Assembly (NCBI GenBank): GCA_038199375.1 | Contig: JBBPZA010000101.1 | Span: forward strand, 1-55,447 | Length of the DNA: 55,447 nucleotides | DNA from: JBBPZA01 sp038199375 | GTDB taxonomy: Bacteria > Actinomycetota > Thermoleophilia > Solirubrobacterales > Solirubrobacteraceae | Direction of reading: 5' to 3' | In this document: in pieces, positions 1 to 8,828 of the stretch | Numbering within the stretch: the stretch's first letter is position 1 | How the letters are laid out: every line of letters begins with the position of its first letter | The notes under the pieces: generated by a model | Database searches by the model: none | Seen by the model: the letters and a program-made list of their open reading frames with translations, nothing else | What the model was told of the DNA's origin: nothing | Program-made: the position numbers and the translations under genes

Positions 1-1
1 G

Positions 2-445
2 GCGCGTGCCTGCCACGAGGCAGGCGTACTCCATCGCGCCACGCCGGCCCAAGTCGAGGCCGTTCTCGCACGGCGGGCCAACAGTCCGAGCGCAGGTCAG
101 CTCCGACGCGTCCTGCGAGGCGAGGTCCACGTCACTCTAAGCAAGCTCGAGCGGCGCTTCCTGGCGCTGTTGCGGGAGGCCGGGCTCGCGCTGCCCCAGA
201 CCAACCGCCCCGCCGGCGGGCGACGGGTGGACTGCCGCTGGCCCGAGCAGCGGCTGATCGTCGAGCTCGACAGCTACACCTTCCACCAGTCGCGCCACGC
301 ATGGGAGCACGACCGGCGGCGCGAGCGGGAAGCCCGCGCTCGCGGCGACGAGCTGCGCCGCTACACCTACGGAGACGTCTTCAAGCACCCACGCCTCATG
401 CTCCAAGAGCTCAGCGCCCTTCTCCCGCAGCGCTGTCCTGCCTGA
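2..445 (+). CDS. DUF559 / AbiEi-type nuclease-fold protein, C-terminal part (5' end outside window)
   Basis: The reading frame is open from the first bases of the window, so only the last ~147 residues are present and the start lies upstream. The C-terminal half has the Vsr/PD-(D/E)XK-like DUF559 pattern: a charged helix (KLERRFLALLREAGL), then RRVDCRWPEQRLIVELD, a conserved FH, and D-R-R-R-E. The Asp of VDC and the Glu of VELD would be the metal ligands. Many actinobacterial relatives carry an N-terminal AbiEi-like antitoxin domain; whether this one does cannot be seen. Function is probably DNA cleavage or mobile-element biology, but no substrate can be inferred. The stop lies about 90 bp from the atpC stop, in convergent orientation. 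Confidence 0.75.
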   Translation, partial: ARACHEAGVLHRATPAQVEAVLARRANSPSAGQLRRVLRGEVHVTLSKLERRFLALLREAGLALPQTNRPAGGRRVDCRWPEQRLIVELDSYTFHQSRHAWEHDRRREREARARGDELRRYTYGDVFKHPRLMLQELSALLPQRCPA

Positions 446-461
446 ATCCTCCTCTCCAGAG

Positions 462-508
462 CGCTGTCCTGCCTAGACGTCGCTATGCGATGTCAGAACA
501 GGACAGCG
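462..508. repeat. 47-bp palindromic repeat, copy 1
   Basis: Perfect 10-bp outer arms, CGCTGTCCTG at 462-471 and CAGGACAGCG at 499-508, enclose a partly self-complementary core containing GTCGCTATGCG at 479-489. The same arms, core and total length recur at 21018-21064. A further single arm lies at 431-440, inside the end of the upstream gene. The element sits between two convergent genes, so it could work as a bidirectional terminator or REP-like element. Seen directly; function is inferred. Confidence 0.8.
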
Positions 509-514
509 GAGAAG

Positions 515-531
515 GCCCCGCGGCGCGGGGC
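515..531 (-). terminator. Hairpin after atpC, probable end of the ATP synthase operon
   Basis: A perfect 7-bp stem, GCCCCGC and GCGGGGC, with a 3-nt loop begins 3 bp beyond the atpC stop on the minus strand. There is no clear U-tract, which is common in GC-rich actinobacteria. The 47-bp palindrome follows a few bases later and may strengthen termination. Confidence 0.5.
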
Positions 532-533
532 GT

Positions 534-947
534 TCAGGAGCCCTCGGCTATGTCCAGGAACGCCTTCAAGCGCGCCTGCTCGCGCTCGGCAAGGCGACGC
601 TCCTCGGACTCCTCCTCGGCTCCCTCGAGCTCCTGCTCGGCTCGCTTGAGGCGGTCCTTGAGTTCTGAGGCGTCGAGGTCGTCGGGCGGGACGGCCTCCT
701 CGACGAGGACGAGCACCCGGTTGCCGCCGATCTGCAGGTAGCCCTCCCCCTGGGCGAAGCGAATGACGTCGGAGTCTGACTTGTAGAGCCGCAGCTCGGT
801 CGGGTCGAGGTTCGCCAGCATCGGCGTGTGGTTGGCCAGCACTCCGATCGAGCCGGTGACGGTCCGGGTCGAGACCATCTCGACCTCGTCGTTGAACACT
901 TCGCCCTCCGGAGTGAGGACCTCGACGGGGAATGGGGTGCGGGCCAC
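534..947 (-). CDS. atpC: F1Fo ATP synthase subunit epsilon
   Basis: Protein of 137 aa, normal for the family. The N-terminal beta-sandwich is recognisable from PFPVEVLTPEGEVF, GSIGVLANHTPML and FAQGEGYLQIGGNRVLVL. A charged C-terminal helical pair follows (about residues 90-133). Epsilon is part of the central stalk, couples gamma to the c-ring and can restrain ATP hydrolysis. It starts with GTG three bases after the atpD stop and is the last gene of the operon. Unlike alpha, beta and gamma, it carries no acidic insertion. Confidence 0.95.
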   Translation of the reverse strand: MARTPFPVEVLTPEGEVFNDEVEMVSTRTVTGSIGVLANHTPMLANLDPTELRLYKSDSDVIRFAQGEGYLQIGGNRVLVLVEEAVPPDDLDASELKDRLKRAEQELEGAEEESEERRLAEREQARLKAFLDIAEGS

Positions 948-950
948 GAG

Positions 951-2564
<1,614 letters not shown>

Positions 2565-2610
2565 GGGTCTCTCTTTGTCCTCGACGTTTGGCTAGGTCAG
2601 GGCGAGCGGC

Positions 2611-3528
2611 TCAGGTGATCGCCTCGGCGCCGGCGACGACCTCCATGATCTCCTGGGTGATCTCCGCCTGGCGGGCGCGGTTCATCTCCAGAGTCAGGTC
2701 GTCCAGCAGTTCCTTCGCGTTGTCCGATGCGCTGCGCATGGCCGTCATCCGCGCGCCGTGCTCGGAGGCGGTGGACTCGAGCAGCGCCCGGTAGATCGAT
2801 ATCTCGACGTAGTCGGGGACCAGGCGCTTGAGGATCTCCTCGGCGTCGGGCTCGTACTCGACGAGCGCGCGCTTCCCCCCCTGCCCGTCGCGGTCGTCGT
2901 CCTCGTCGGACTGATCGTCATCGTCCCCGTCATCGAGGATGCTGGCCTCCTGGAGCGGGAGCAGCGTCTCGTGGGTCACCTTCTGGGTGAGCGGCGAGAT
3001 GTAGCCGTTGTAGATGATCTCGACGCGGTCGACCTCTCCGTCGATGTAGGCCGCCATGAGATCTGAGGCGATCTCGCGCGCGTCGGCGTAGGCGGGCCGG
3101 TCGGTGAATCCGGTGTAGGACTCTTGAACCTTCTTCCCGCGGAAGGCCAGCGAGGACGCCCCTTTACTGCCCGACGCGTACCAGGCGATGCTCTTGCCGT
3201 CGCTCTCGTGGTCGCGCCCGGCCTGTATCCCACGCCGGACGATCTGGGAGTTGAAAGCGCCGGCAAGCCCGCGATCGCCGGTGATCAGCAGCATGCCGAC
3301 GGTGTCGACGCTGTCGTGCTCACTGAGGATCGGGACGTCCGGCATGTTGCCGGCGGCCTCCGCCGCCTCGCGCGTCATGCGCCGGATGGCCTTTGCGTAA
3401 GGTCGCAGCGCTTCTATCCGCTGCTCCGCCTTGCGCAGGCGCGCCGCGGCGACCATCTGCATCGCCCGCGTGATCTTCTCGATGTTCTCGACGCTCGAGA
3501 TGCGGTCCTTGACGTCTTGCTGGCTCAC
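2611..3528 (-). CDS. atpG: F1Fo ATP synthase subunit gamma, with an acidic insert
   Basis: Central-stalk rotor, 305 aa. The N-terminal helix (DVKDRISSVENIEKITRAMQ) and the C-terminal helix (ELLDDLTLEMNRARQAEITQ) are typical and form the coiled coil that turns within alpha3beta3. The Rossmann-like middle domain has LLITGDRGLAGAFN. Residues about 197-220 form an Asp-rich insert (DDGDDDDQSDEDDDRDG) not found in most gammas, where the chain normally continues into the next strand. Starts with GTG overlapping the atpA stop by 4 bp, so the two are translationally coupled. Confidence 0.95.
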   Translation of the reverse strand: MSQQDVKDRISSVENIEKITRAMQMVAAARLRKAEQRIEALRPYAKAIRRMTREAAEAAGNMPDVPILSEHDSVDTVGMLLITGDRGLAGAFNSQIVRRGIQAGRDHESDGKSIAWYASGSKGASSLAFRGKKVQESYTGFTDRPAYADAREIASDLMAAYIDGEVDRVEIIYNGYISPLTQKVTHETLLPLQEASILDDGDDDDQSDEDDDRDGQGGKRALVEYEPDAEEILKRLVPDYVEISIYRALLESTASEHGARMTAMRSASDNAKELLDDLTLEMNRARQAEITQEIMEVVAGAEAIT

Positions 3529-5348
3529 TTGGAGCTCTTCTTCTTGTCGTCTTCCTCGTCGTCCTCTTCCTCGTCGTCGTCCTCGTCGTCGTCCTCGTCC
3601 TCTTCTTCGTCGTCGTCCTCGTCCTCTTCGTCGTCGTCCTCTTCGTCGTCCTCGTCCTCTTCCTCGTCGTCCTCTTCCTCGTCGTCCTCTTCCTCGTCGT
3701 CCTCTTCCTCGTCGTCCTCTTCCTCGTCGTCCTCTTCCTCCTCGTCCTCGTCGTCGTCCTCGTCGGCGTCGCCCGAGGAGGCCTCTGAGTCTTGGCCGGA
3801 GTCGCCCTCCTCCAACGCCTCGAGGCCCTCCTCGTCGAGGTCGTAGCCGAAGTCATCTGCGAAATCGCTCACGGCGGAGTTGACGGCGTCCTGGGTGCCG
3901 TCGGACCAGTCGCCGTCGCCGATCTTCTCGAGCAGGTCCGAACTCTCCGAGCGCACGCGCTGGATGAGGCCGTCGAGGAACTCGGGCACTCGGTCCACGT
4001 CGATCCGGTCCAGGAACCCGTTGGTCCCCGCGTAGATCTGGATGACCTGGTCCTCGGCGGGCAGCGGCGAGCGCTCGTCCTGATTGAGCATCTCCACCAA
4101 GCGCTCGCCGCGGGCCAGCGTCTTCTGGGTGTCCTTGTCGAGCTCTGACCCGAACTGCGAGAAGGCCTCGAGCTCGCGGTACTGCGAGAGCTCGAGGCGC
4201 ATGCGCCCAGCGACCTTCTTCATCGGGGAGATCTGGGCGCTCCCGCCCACCCGCGAGACCGAGATGCCGACGTTGATGGCGGGGCGCACACCGGAGTAGA
4301 AGAGGTTGGGCTCCAGGTAGATCTGGCCGTCAGTGATCGAGATGACGTTGGTCGGGATATAGGCGGCCACGTCACCGCCCTGGGTCTCCACGATCGGCAG
4401 GGCGGTGAGGGAGCCGCCGCCCTCGCCGTCTGAGAGCTTGCAGGCACGCTCGAGCAGCCTGGAGTGCAGGTAGAAGACGTCGCCCGGATAGGCCTCGCGG
4501 CCCGGCGGGCGGCGTAGGAGCAGCGACATCTGGCGGTAGGCGTAGGCGTGCTTGGTCAGGTCGTCGTAGACGCACAGCGCGTGTTGGCCCTGGTAGGTGA
4601 AGAACTCGGCCATCGCCGTGCCGGCGTAGGGGGCGAGGAACTTGATCGGGGCGGCTTCGTCGGCGGGCGCGGCGACGATGATCGTCGTGTCGAGCGCGTT
4701 GGCGTCGGCGAGGTCCTCGGCGAGCTCGACGACCGTCGCCATCCGCTGCCCGATCGCAACGTAGACCGAGATGAGGTCTGCGTCCTTGTTGTTGATGATT
4801 GCGTCGAGCCCGATCGCGGTCTTGCCGATCTGGCGGTCGCCGATGATCAGCTGGCGCTGGCCGCGGCCGATCGGCGTCATCGAGTCGATGGCCTTCAGGC
4901 CGGTCTGCATCGGCTGCTCGACCGGCTGGCGATTGATCACGCCCGGCGCCTTGTACTCCGCCGGGCGCCGCTCGGAGACGTCGAGGTCGCCCTTACCGTC
5001 GAGCGGACGGCCGAGCGGGTCGACGATGCGCCCGAGCAGCTCCTCGCCGACCGGAACGTCGAGCAGCTTGTTCGTGCGCTTGGCCGTGTCACCCTCGACC
5101 ACCTGCTCCCAGTCGCCGAAGAGCACGGCGCCGACGTTGTCGGCCTCGAGATTGAGCGCGAGCCCGGTGACGTCGTGGGGCAGCTCGAGCGTCTCGAACG
5201 ACATGCAGTTCTCGAGCCCGTGAATGCGCGCGATGCCGTCGCCGACCGAGAGCACGGTGCCGACCTCGGTCAGCTCCGCGCTGCCCTCGTCGAGCCCCTC
5301 GATGCGGCTCTTGAGGATGGTCGTGATCTCGTCGGGCTTGATCTGCAT
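3525..5348 (-). CDS. atpA: F1Fo ATP synthase subunit alpha, with a ~100-residue acidic tail
   Basis: Non-catalytic nucleotide-binding subunit, 607 aa against about 505 usually. Start is the ATG at 5348, preceded by a good AGGAG site; a longer open frame exists but runs back into atpH. The core shows MQIKPDEITTILKSRI at the N-terminus, the P-loop GDRQIGKT (170-177) and the strongly conserved VGGSAQI region. From about residue 506 the protein continues as an almost pure Asp/Glu tail (EEDDE repeats) ending in KKKSSK. Such a tail would hang from the C-terminal domain, the crown face nearest the membrane. Lies 13 bp after atpH and overlaps atpG by 4 bp. Confidence 0.95.
   Translation of the reverse strand: MQIKPDEITTILKSRIEGLDEGSAELTEVGTVLSVGDGIARIHGLENCMSFETLELPHDVTGLALNLEADNVGAVLFGDWEQVVEGDTAKRTNKLLDVPVGEELLGRIVDPLGRPLDGKGDLDVSERRPAEYKAPGVINRQPVEQPMQTGLKAIDSMTPIGRGQRQLIIGDRQIGKTAIGLDAIINNKDADLISVYVAIGQRMATVVELAEDLADANALDTTIIVAAPADEAAPIKFLAPYAGTAMAEFFTYQGQHALCVYDDLTKHAYAYRQMSLLLRRPPGREAYPGDVFYLHSRLLERACKLSDGEGGGSLTALPIVETQGGDVAAYIPTNVISITDGQIYLEPNLFYSGVRPAINVGISVSRVGGSAQISPMKKVAGRMRLELSQYRELEAFSQFGSELDKDTQKTLARGERLVEMLNQDERSPLPAEDQVIQIYAGTNGFLDRIDVDRVPEFLDGLIQRVRSESSDLLEKIGDGDWSDGTQDAVNSAVSDFADDFGYDLDEEGLEALEEGDSGQDSEASSGDADEDDDEDEEEEDDEEEDDEEEDDEEEDDEEEDDEEEDEDDEEDDDEEDEDDDEEEDEDDDEDDDEEEDDEEDDKKKSSK
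3661..3735. repeat. 15-bp tandem repeat encoding the acidic tail of AtpA
   Basis: Five perfect consecutive copies of TCCTCGTCGTCCTCT, each encoding five acidic residues on the minus strand. They sit in a wider TCC/TCG-rich tract (about 3541-3775). The exact period and identity point to slippage expansion. Confidence 0.85.
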
Positions 5349-5361
5349 GCGTGGTTTTCTC

Positions 5362-5892
5362 CTAACCGCTGGCGACGTGTCTGCGAAGTTGTTCGAGCCG
5401 GTTGCGGATCGATGCGTCGAGGATGGAGTTGCCCACTTGGAGCACGATGCCACCGAGAATGTCGGGGTCGACGCGGCTGGCAAGCTCGACGCGCCGGTCG
5501 GTCTGCTCCTCCACGCGCTCGCCGATCTGCTCTACGACACTGTCGTCGAGCTCGATCGCGCTGGTCACTTGGACCCGAAGGAAGTTGTTCTCCTCCTCCC
5601 ATCGCTCGTCGAGCTGACGACGGATGCGGAAGATCGCCGGCATGCGGTGCTTCTCGATGAGCAGGTCGAGGAAGTTGACGAGCGTCTCGTCGGCGTCGGT
5701 GACCGCCTTCTGGAGGCCGTCCTTCTTCTCTTGGGTGGAGAAGTAGGGCGAGAAGAAGAAGATCTGAAGCTCGCGGGTCTCCTCGAGCGCGTCCGCGAAC
5801 TCACCGAGCTGCTCGCGGATCTCGTCGAGCTTGTCCTGCTCTTGGGCGACCTCGAAGAGCGAGCGCGAGTAAACCTGGGCGATCTCCTCCAT
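5362..5892 (-). CDS. atpH: F1Fo ATP synthase subunit delta (OSCP)
   Basis: Peripheral-stalk subunit of 176 aa, normal length. It is recognised by the N-terminal helical bundle (EEIAQVYSRSLFEVAQEQDK), the IFFFSPYFSTQEKKDGL segment, and the C-terminal DPDILGGIVLQVGNSILDAS, the family's most conserved stretch. It joins the b-subunit stalk to the top of alpha. No acidic insertion is seen. Nine bases separate it from atpF and thirteen from atpA. Confidence 0.95.
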   Translation of the reverse strand: MEEIAQVYSRSLFEVAQEQDKLDEIREQLGEFADALEETRELQIFFFSPYFSTQEKKDGLQKAVTDADETLVNFLDLLIEKHRMPAIFRIRRQLDERWEEENNFLRVQVTSAIELDDSVVEQIGERVEEQTDRRVELASRVDPDILGGIVLQVGNSILDASIRNRLEQLRRHVASG

Positions 5893-5901
5893 CGGCGGGG
5901 C

Positions 5902-6483
5902 TCAGCCTCCTCGGGCGTTTCCGGCCAGCGCGCTGAAGTCGACCTCCTCGAGCGCCTCCTCCACGAGGCGGCGCTGGTCCTCCTCGGTGAGCGTCTTGCG
6001 CGTCACCTTCTCGGTCGCCATGACCGTGAGGTCGGCGACCTCGTTGCGGATCTCCTGGATGGCCCGCCGCGTCTCGCCTTCGATGTCGCGTCGCGTCTGC
6101 TCCATGAGCTCCTCGCGCTGGGCCTTTGCCTTGTCGAGCGACTCGCGCTCGTGAACCTCGCCGGCCTTGCGGGCGCGTGCGACGATCTCCTCGGCCTGGC
6201 CGCGCGCGTCGTGCAGGCGCTCGCGATACTCGGCCAGCAGTGCGTCGGCGTCCTTCTTGGTCTGCGCGGCGGTGTCGATCGACTCCTCGATCGCCCGCTG
6301 GCGCTTGTCCAGCGCCTCGGCGATCTTGGGAAATGCGAGCTTGCTCAGGAGGAACAGGGTGGCCGAGAAGACGACCAGCGTCCACACCATGAGCCCGACG
6401 TCGGGAGAGACGAGGAAGCTGCCGCTCTCCCCCTCCGCCTGAGCGACGACGAAGAGCCCCGTGTTGTGCAGGTCCGCGAGCAT
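5902..6483 (-). CDS. atpF: F1Fo ATP synthase subunit b
   Basis: Peripheral stalk, 193 aa. One membrane helix near residues 28-50 (VGLMVWTLVVFSATLFLLSK) is followed by a long charged coiled coil reaching to about residue 165. The short hydrophilic segment ahead of the helix is typical of actinobacterial b subunits. Unlike mycobacterial atpH, there is no b-delta fusion. Six bases separate it from atpE upstream and nine from atpH downstream. Confidence 0.95.
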   Translation of the reverse strand: MLADLHNTGLFVVAQAEGESGSFLVSPDVGLMVWTLVVFSATLFLLSKLAFPKIAEALDKRQRAIEESIDTAAQTKKDADALLAEYRERLHDARGQAEEIVARARKAGEVHERESLDKAKAQREELMEQTRRDIEGETRRAIQEIRNEVADLTVMATEKVTRKTLTEEDQRRLVEEALEEVDFSALAGNARGG

Positions 6484-6489
6484 CGCGCC

Positions 6490-6753
6490 CTAGAGGAAGA
6501 AGGCGATCAGGCCCGCGACGAGCCCGTAGAAGAAGCACGCCTCGGTGAGCGCGAAGCCCAGCCACTGGATGCTGGTGATCTCGTCGCGCATCTCGGGCTG
6601 GCGGGTGACCGACTCGATCACCTTGCCGAAGATGATCCCGATCCCGATGCCGGCGCCGGCCGCGCCGAGGCCGCCGCCCGCTCCGAGCGCGATGGCCTTG
6701 CCGTCCTTGCCCATGCCCTGAGCGAAGATGAAGAGTGAGTCGAAGAACTCCAT
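6490..6753 (-). CDS. atpE: F1Fo ATP synthase subunit c
   Basis: Rotor-ring proteolipid, 87 aa, two transmembrane hairpin helices. The first has the glycine repeat LGAGGGLGAAGAGIGIGI; the polar loop is RQPEMRDE; the second helix holds the ion-binding Glu71 in ALTEACFFYGL. The glutamine and Ser/Thr residues that mark sodium-binding c subunits are absent, so proton coupling is inferred. The acidic N-terminus (MEFFDSL) is short. Located between atpB and atpF with short gaps, in standard order. Confidence 0.96.
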   Translation of the reverse strand: MEFFDSLFIFAQGMGKDGKAIALGAGGGLGAAGAGIGIGIIFGKVIESVTRQPEMRDEITSIQWLGFALTEACFFYGLVAGLIAFFL

Positions 6754-6771
6754 GGTTCTGCTCCTTGGTCG

Positions 6772-7662
6772 TTAGTGATCCGCGGCGGTCGCTTCGCCGA
6801 GGTAGATGGCGGTCAGGGTGGCGAAGATGAAGGCTTGCAGGGTCGCGACGAGGCCGACCTCGAACGCGAAGATCGCGATGCCCATCGGCATGGTGACGAC
6901 GCCGATCGCCGACGTCGCGAGGATCACGGCGAGCGCCCCGGCCATGAAGAGGATGATCAGGTGGCCGGCGAGGATGTTGGCGAACAGTCGCACCGAGAGC
7001 GAGACGAGGCGCATGAAGTTCGACATGATCTCCAGGCAGAAGATGGGGACCCGCAGCCACCCGGGCACCCCGGGCGGGATCAGCCCCTTGAGATAGCCGC
7101 GAAAGCCCCTTGCGCGGATCCCCTCCACGTTGAAGGAGACCCAGACGACCAACGCGAGCACGAGCGGGATCGAGACGTTCGCGGTGGCCGCATAGAGGGC
7201 GAACGAGGGGAACTCGAACCCGAAGATCGCGACCTTCTCCTTCACGTTCGTCGGCATCGGGATGTAGCCGATGAGGTTCGAGAACCAGATGAACAGGAAG
7301 AGGGTGCCGATGAACGGGAACCACTTGCGCGCCATGGCCGCGTCCATGTTCCCGCGCGAGATGTTCTCGCGCATGAGGGCGAAGATCGCCTCGACCGCCG
7401 TCTGCACGCGGTTGGGCCGCGCCTGCATGCGGTTCGCGATGTAACACATCGCGACGATCGTGAGAAGCGCGGCGAGGACCACATAGAGGACGCCCTTGTT
7501 TATGTCGAACACCCCCGGCCCGTCGACCCAGGGGATGAGCTTGAACTCGTCTTGGGGCTTGAACTGCTCGTTCTTCGGCCCCTTGCCGAGGGTGACATAG
7601 CTCACCACGATCAGGAGCACGTAGAGGCCGATCCCGAGGAAGACCTTGCCGCGCGTGCTCAT
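6772..7662 (-). CDS. atpB: F1Fo ATP synthase subunit a
   Basis: Membrane stator, 296 aa from the ATG at 7662; the open frame extends further upstream but overlaps the AtpI-like gene out of phase. Several hydrophobic helices are present. The essential arginine is in SLSVRLFANILAGH, and the last helices are FAFEVGLVATLQAFIFATLT. It provides the two proton half-channels facing the c-ring. The start overlaps the stop of the preceding gene by 4 bp (ATGA), placing both in one transcript. Confidence 0.95.
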   Translation of the reverse strand: MSTRGKVFLGIGLYVLLIVVSYVTLGKGPKNEQFKPQDEFKLIPWVDGPGVFDINKGVLYVVLAALLTIVAMCYIANRMQARPNRVQTAVEAIFALMRENISRGNMDAAMARKWFPFIGTLFLFIWFSNLIGYIPMPTNVKEKVAIFGFEFPSFALYAATANVSIPLVLALVVWVSFNVEGIRARGFRGYLKGLIPPGVPGWLRVPIFCLEIMSNFMRLVSLSVRLFANILAGHLIILFMAGALAVILATSAIGVVTMPMGIAIFAFEVGLVATLQAFIFATLTAIYLGEATAADH

Positions 7663-8132
7663 CGCGCTCCAGACCCTCCGTTCGCGCCGCTCACGTCGTT
7701 CTCCTCGCGGGCGGCGGCGACGGCCGCGCGCCGCGGCGGACGCGGTCGCAGCAGGATCGCCATCACGAAGTACGCCGTGAAGGCAACTCCGATTACGATG
7801 ACCGCGGTGAGGCCGTCCTGATCGTCGCCGAGCCGGGCCGCGACGATCACCGCGAGCACGACGAGCCACAGCCGCCCGAAGAGGGCGGCGATGACGACGA
7901 GGAGCGCGCGCAGCGGGTCGTCCGACCGCGCCGCGAACCGATCGGCCACGAAGCCCAGCGCCCGTGCCGCGAGCCAACCGGCGGCGGCGAGACCGAAGCC
8001 GAGAAGCGGCGCGCCCCCGAGCACGACGAGCGGCAGCGCCAGGACGAGCAGCGCGAGGTCCAGGTAGGCGAACGCACCGCCGCCGCCCCTCGGGTGCGGC
8101 CGCGCGCCCACGTCGGCTGCGGTCCCGGTCAT
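7659..8132 (-). CDS. AtpI-like small membrane protein, first gene of the atp operon
   Basis: Predicted 157 aa from ATG 8132 (MTGTAADVGARPHPRGGG). Four hydrophobic stretches are visible: AYLDLALLVLALPLVVLG, PLLGFGLAAAGWLAARAL, LLVVIAALFGRLWLVVLA and GLTAVIVIGVAFTAYFVM. A charged tail ends in SGANGGSGAR. Sequence similarity to AtpI is too weak to see by eye; the call rests on position (immediately ahead of atpB with a 4-bp overlap), size and topology. AtpI proteins help c-ring assembly or Mg2+ handling. Other small membrane proteins are possible. Confidence 0.65.
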   Translation of the reverse strand: MTGTAADVGARPHPRGGGGAFAYLDLALLVLALPLVVLGGAPLLGFGLAAAGWLAARALGFVADRFAARSDDPLRALLVVIAALFGRLWLVVLAVIVAARLGDDQDGLTAVIVIGVAFTAYFVMAILLRPRPPRRAAVAAAREENDVSGANGGSGAR

Positions 8133-8300
8133 GGGCGGCCCTGCTTCTCGCTTTGACGGATCTCGAAGATCCCGCTGCCTCCTGCTCTGAAAAGAACGCG
8201 AACGCCCCGCGCTCGGACGTGCGCGAAGCGGCATGCTATTGGCCGGCGGTTTCCCGGGCGTTGAGCCCTCCGGCCCGCCCGGAACACTACACGTCGCGAG

Positions 8301-8322
8301 AACTTTGTAACAACTTTGTGAC
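8301..8322. promoter_or_regulatory. Tandem 11-bp repeat in the control region between atp operon and sigma remnant
   Basis: AACTTTGTAAC at 8301-8311 is followed directly by AACTTTGTGAC at 8312-8322, an unusually AT-rich patch in a GC-rich gap. On the minus strand TTGTTA lies about 170 bp upstream of the atpI-like start, and could be a -35 element. It could also be the operator or promoter of the former ECF sigma gene on the plus strand. Function unproven. Confidence 0.4.
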
Positions 8323-8383
8323 AGCACGTACAGGCCGACTCGAACCGGGGTGCCGCGCCCTGCGTATCCCGTCCCCGTCCCCC

Positions 8384-8799
8384 ATGCCCCGTACCGCCAC
8401 CCTCGACCAGGATGACGGCCTGCGCACCGCCTACCGCGCGCACGGCTCAGAGCTCTACCGACTGGCGGTGCGCACCCTGGGTGACCGGGGCCTGGCGGAG
8501 GAGGCCGTGAGACCGTCGCGTTCCGCGACCTCCCGCCGGGGATCTCGATGCGCGCCACCATGGCCCCGCGCGCGTGGGGCACGGCGATCACGGTCTCCGT
8601 GCGCGGCGCCCGTGCCGGCATCCCGTGCGTCGTATGGCTCGAGCGCGCCGACGGGACCCGCGTGTCGGCGGGATCCTTTCGCTACGTCGACCGGCCGCAA
8701 GGGAGCCGGGTGACGCTCGCCGCGGCGCTGCCGCGCTCGGACGCCGTCGAGGTCGGGCTGCGCGCGGGCCGCTGGACCTACGAGGCGCCGCTGCGCTGA
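8384..8799 (+). pseudogene. Deletion fusion of an ECF sigma factor N-terminus and an anti-sigma factor C-terminus
   Basis: From ATG 8384 the frame reads like the start of an ECF sigma factor region 2 (LRTAYRAHGSELYRLAVRTL, then GDRGLAEEAV). It stops matching exactly where a sigma factor would continue with the QETFLRAWR-type helix. After about 8508 the similarity resumes in another frame as the extracytoplasmic end of an anti-sigma protein (ETVAFRDLPPGISMRA ... CVVWLERADGTRVSAGSFRY ... VGLRAGRWTYEAPLR, stop at 8799). The simplest reading is one internal deletion that removed the rest of the sigma gene and the zinc-finger and membrane part of the anti-sigma gene. Neither part should be functional. 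Confidence 0.7.
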
Positions 8800-8828
8800 T
8801 CGGGAGAGCCGCCGGATAGGGTCGCCGC

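Noticed and set aside
3541..3780. Alternating TCC/TCG tract read as a Ser-rich gene on the plus strand
   Set aside because: It is the antisense of the acidic AtpA tail; the minus-strand frame continues from a perfect alpha subunit.
6772..7977. Longer start for atpB at 7977
   Set aside because: Residues upstream of 7662 overlap the AtpI-like gene and are not similar to subunit a; the ATG at 7662 has the 4-bp overlap.
8330..8370. tRNA-like GGTTCGAGTC on the minus strand
   Set aside because: The T-arm stem does not pair over five bases, and no acceptor or anticodon arm can be formed around it.
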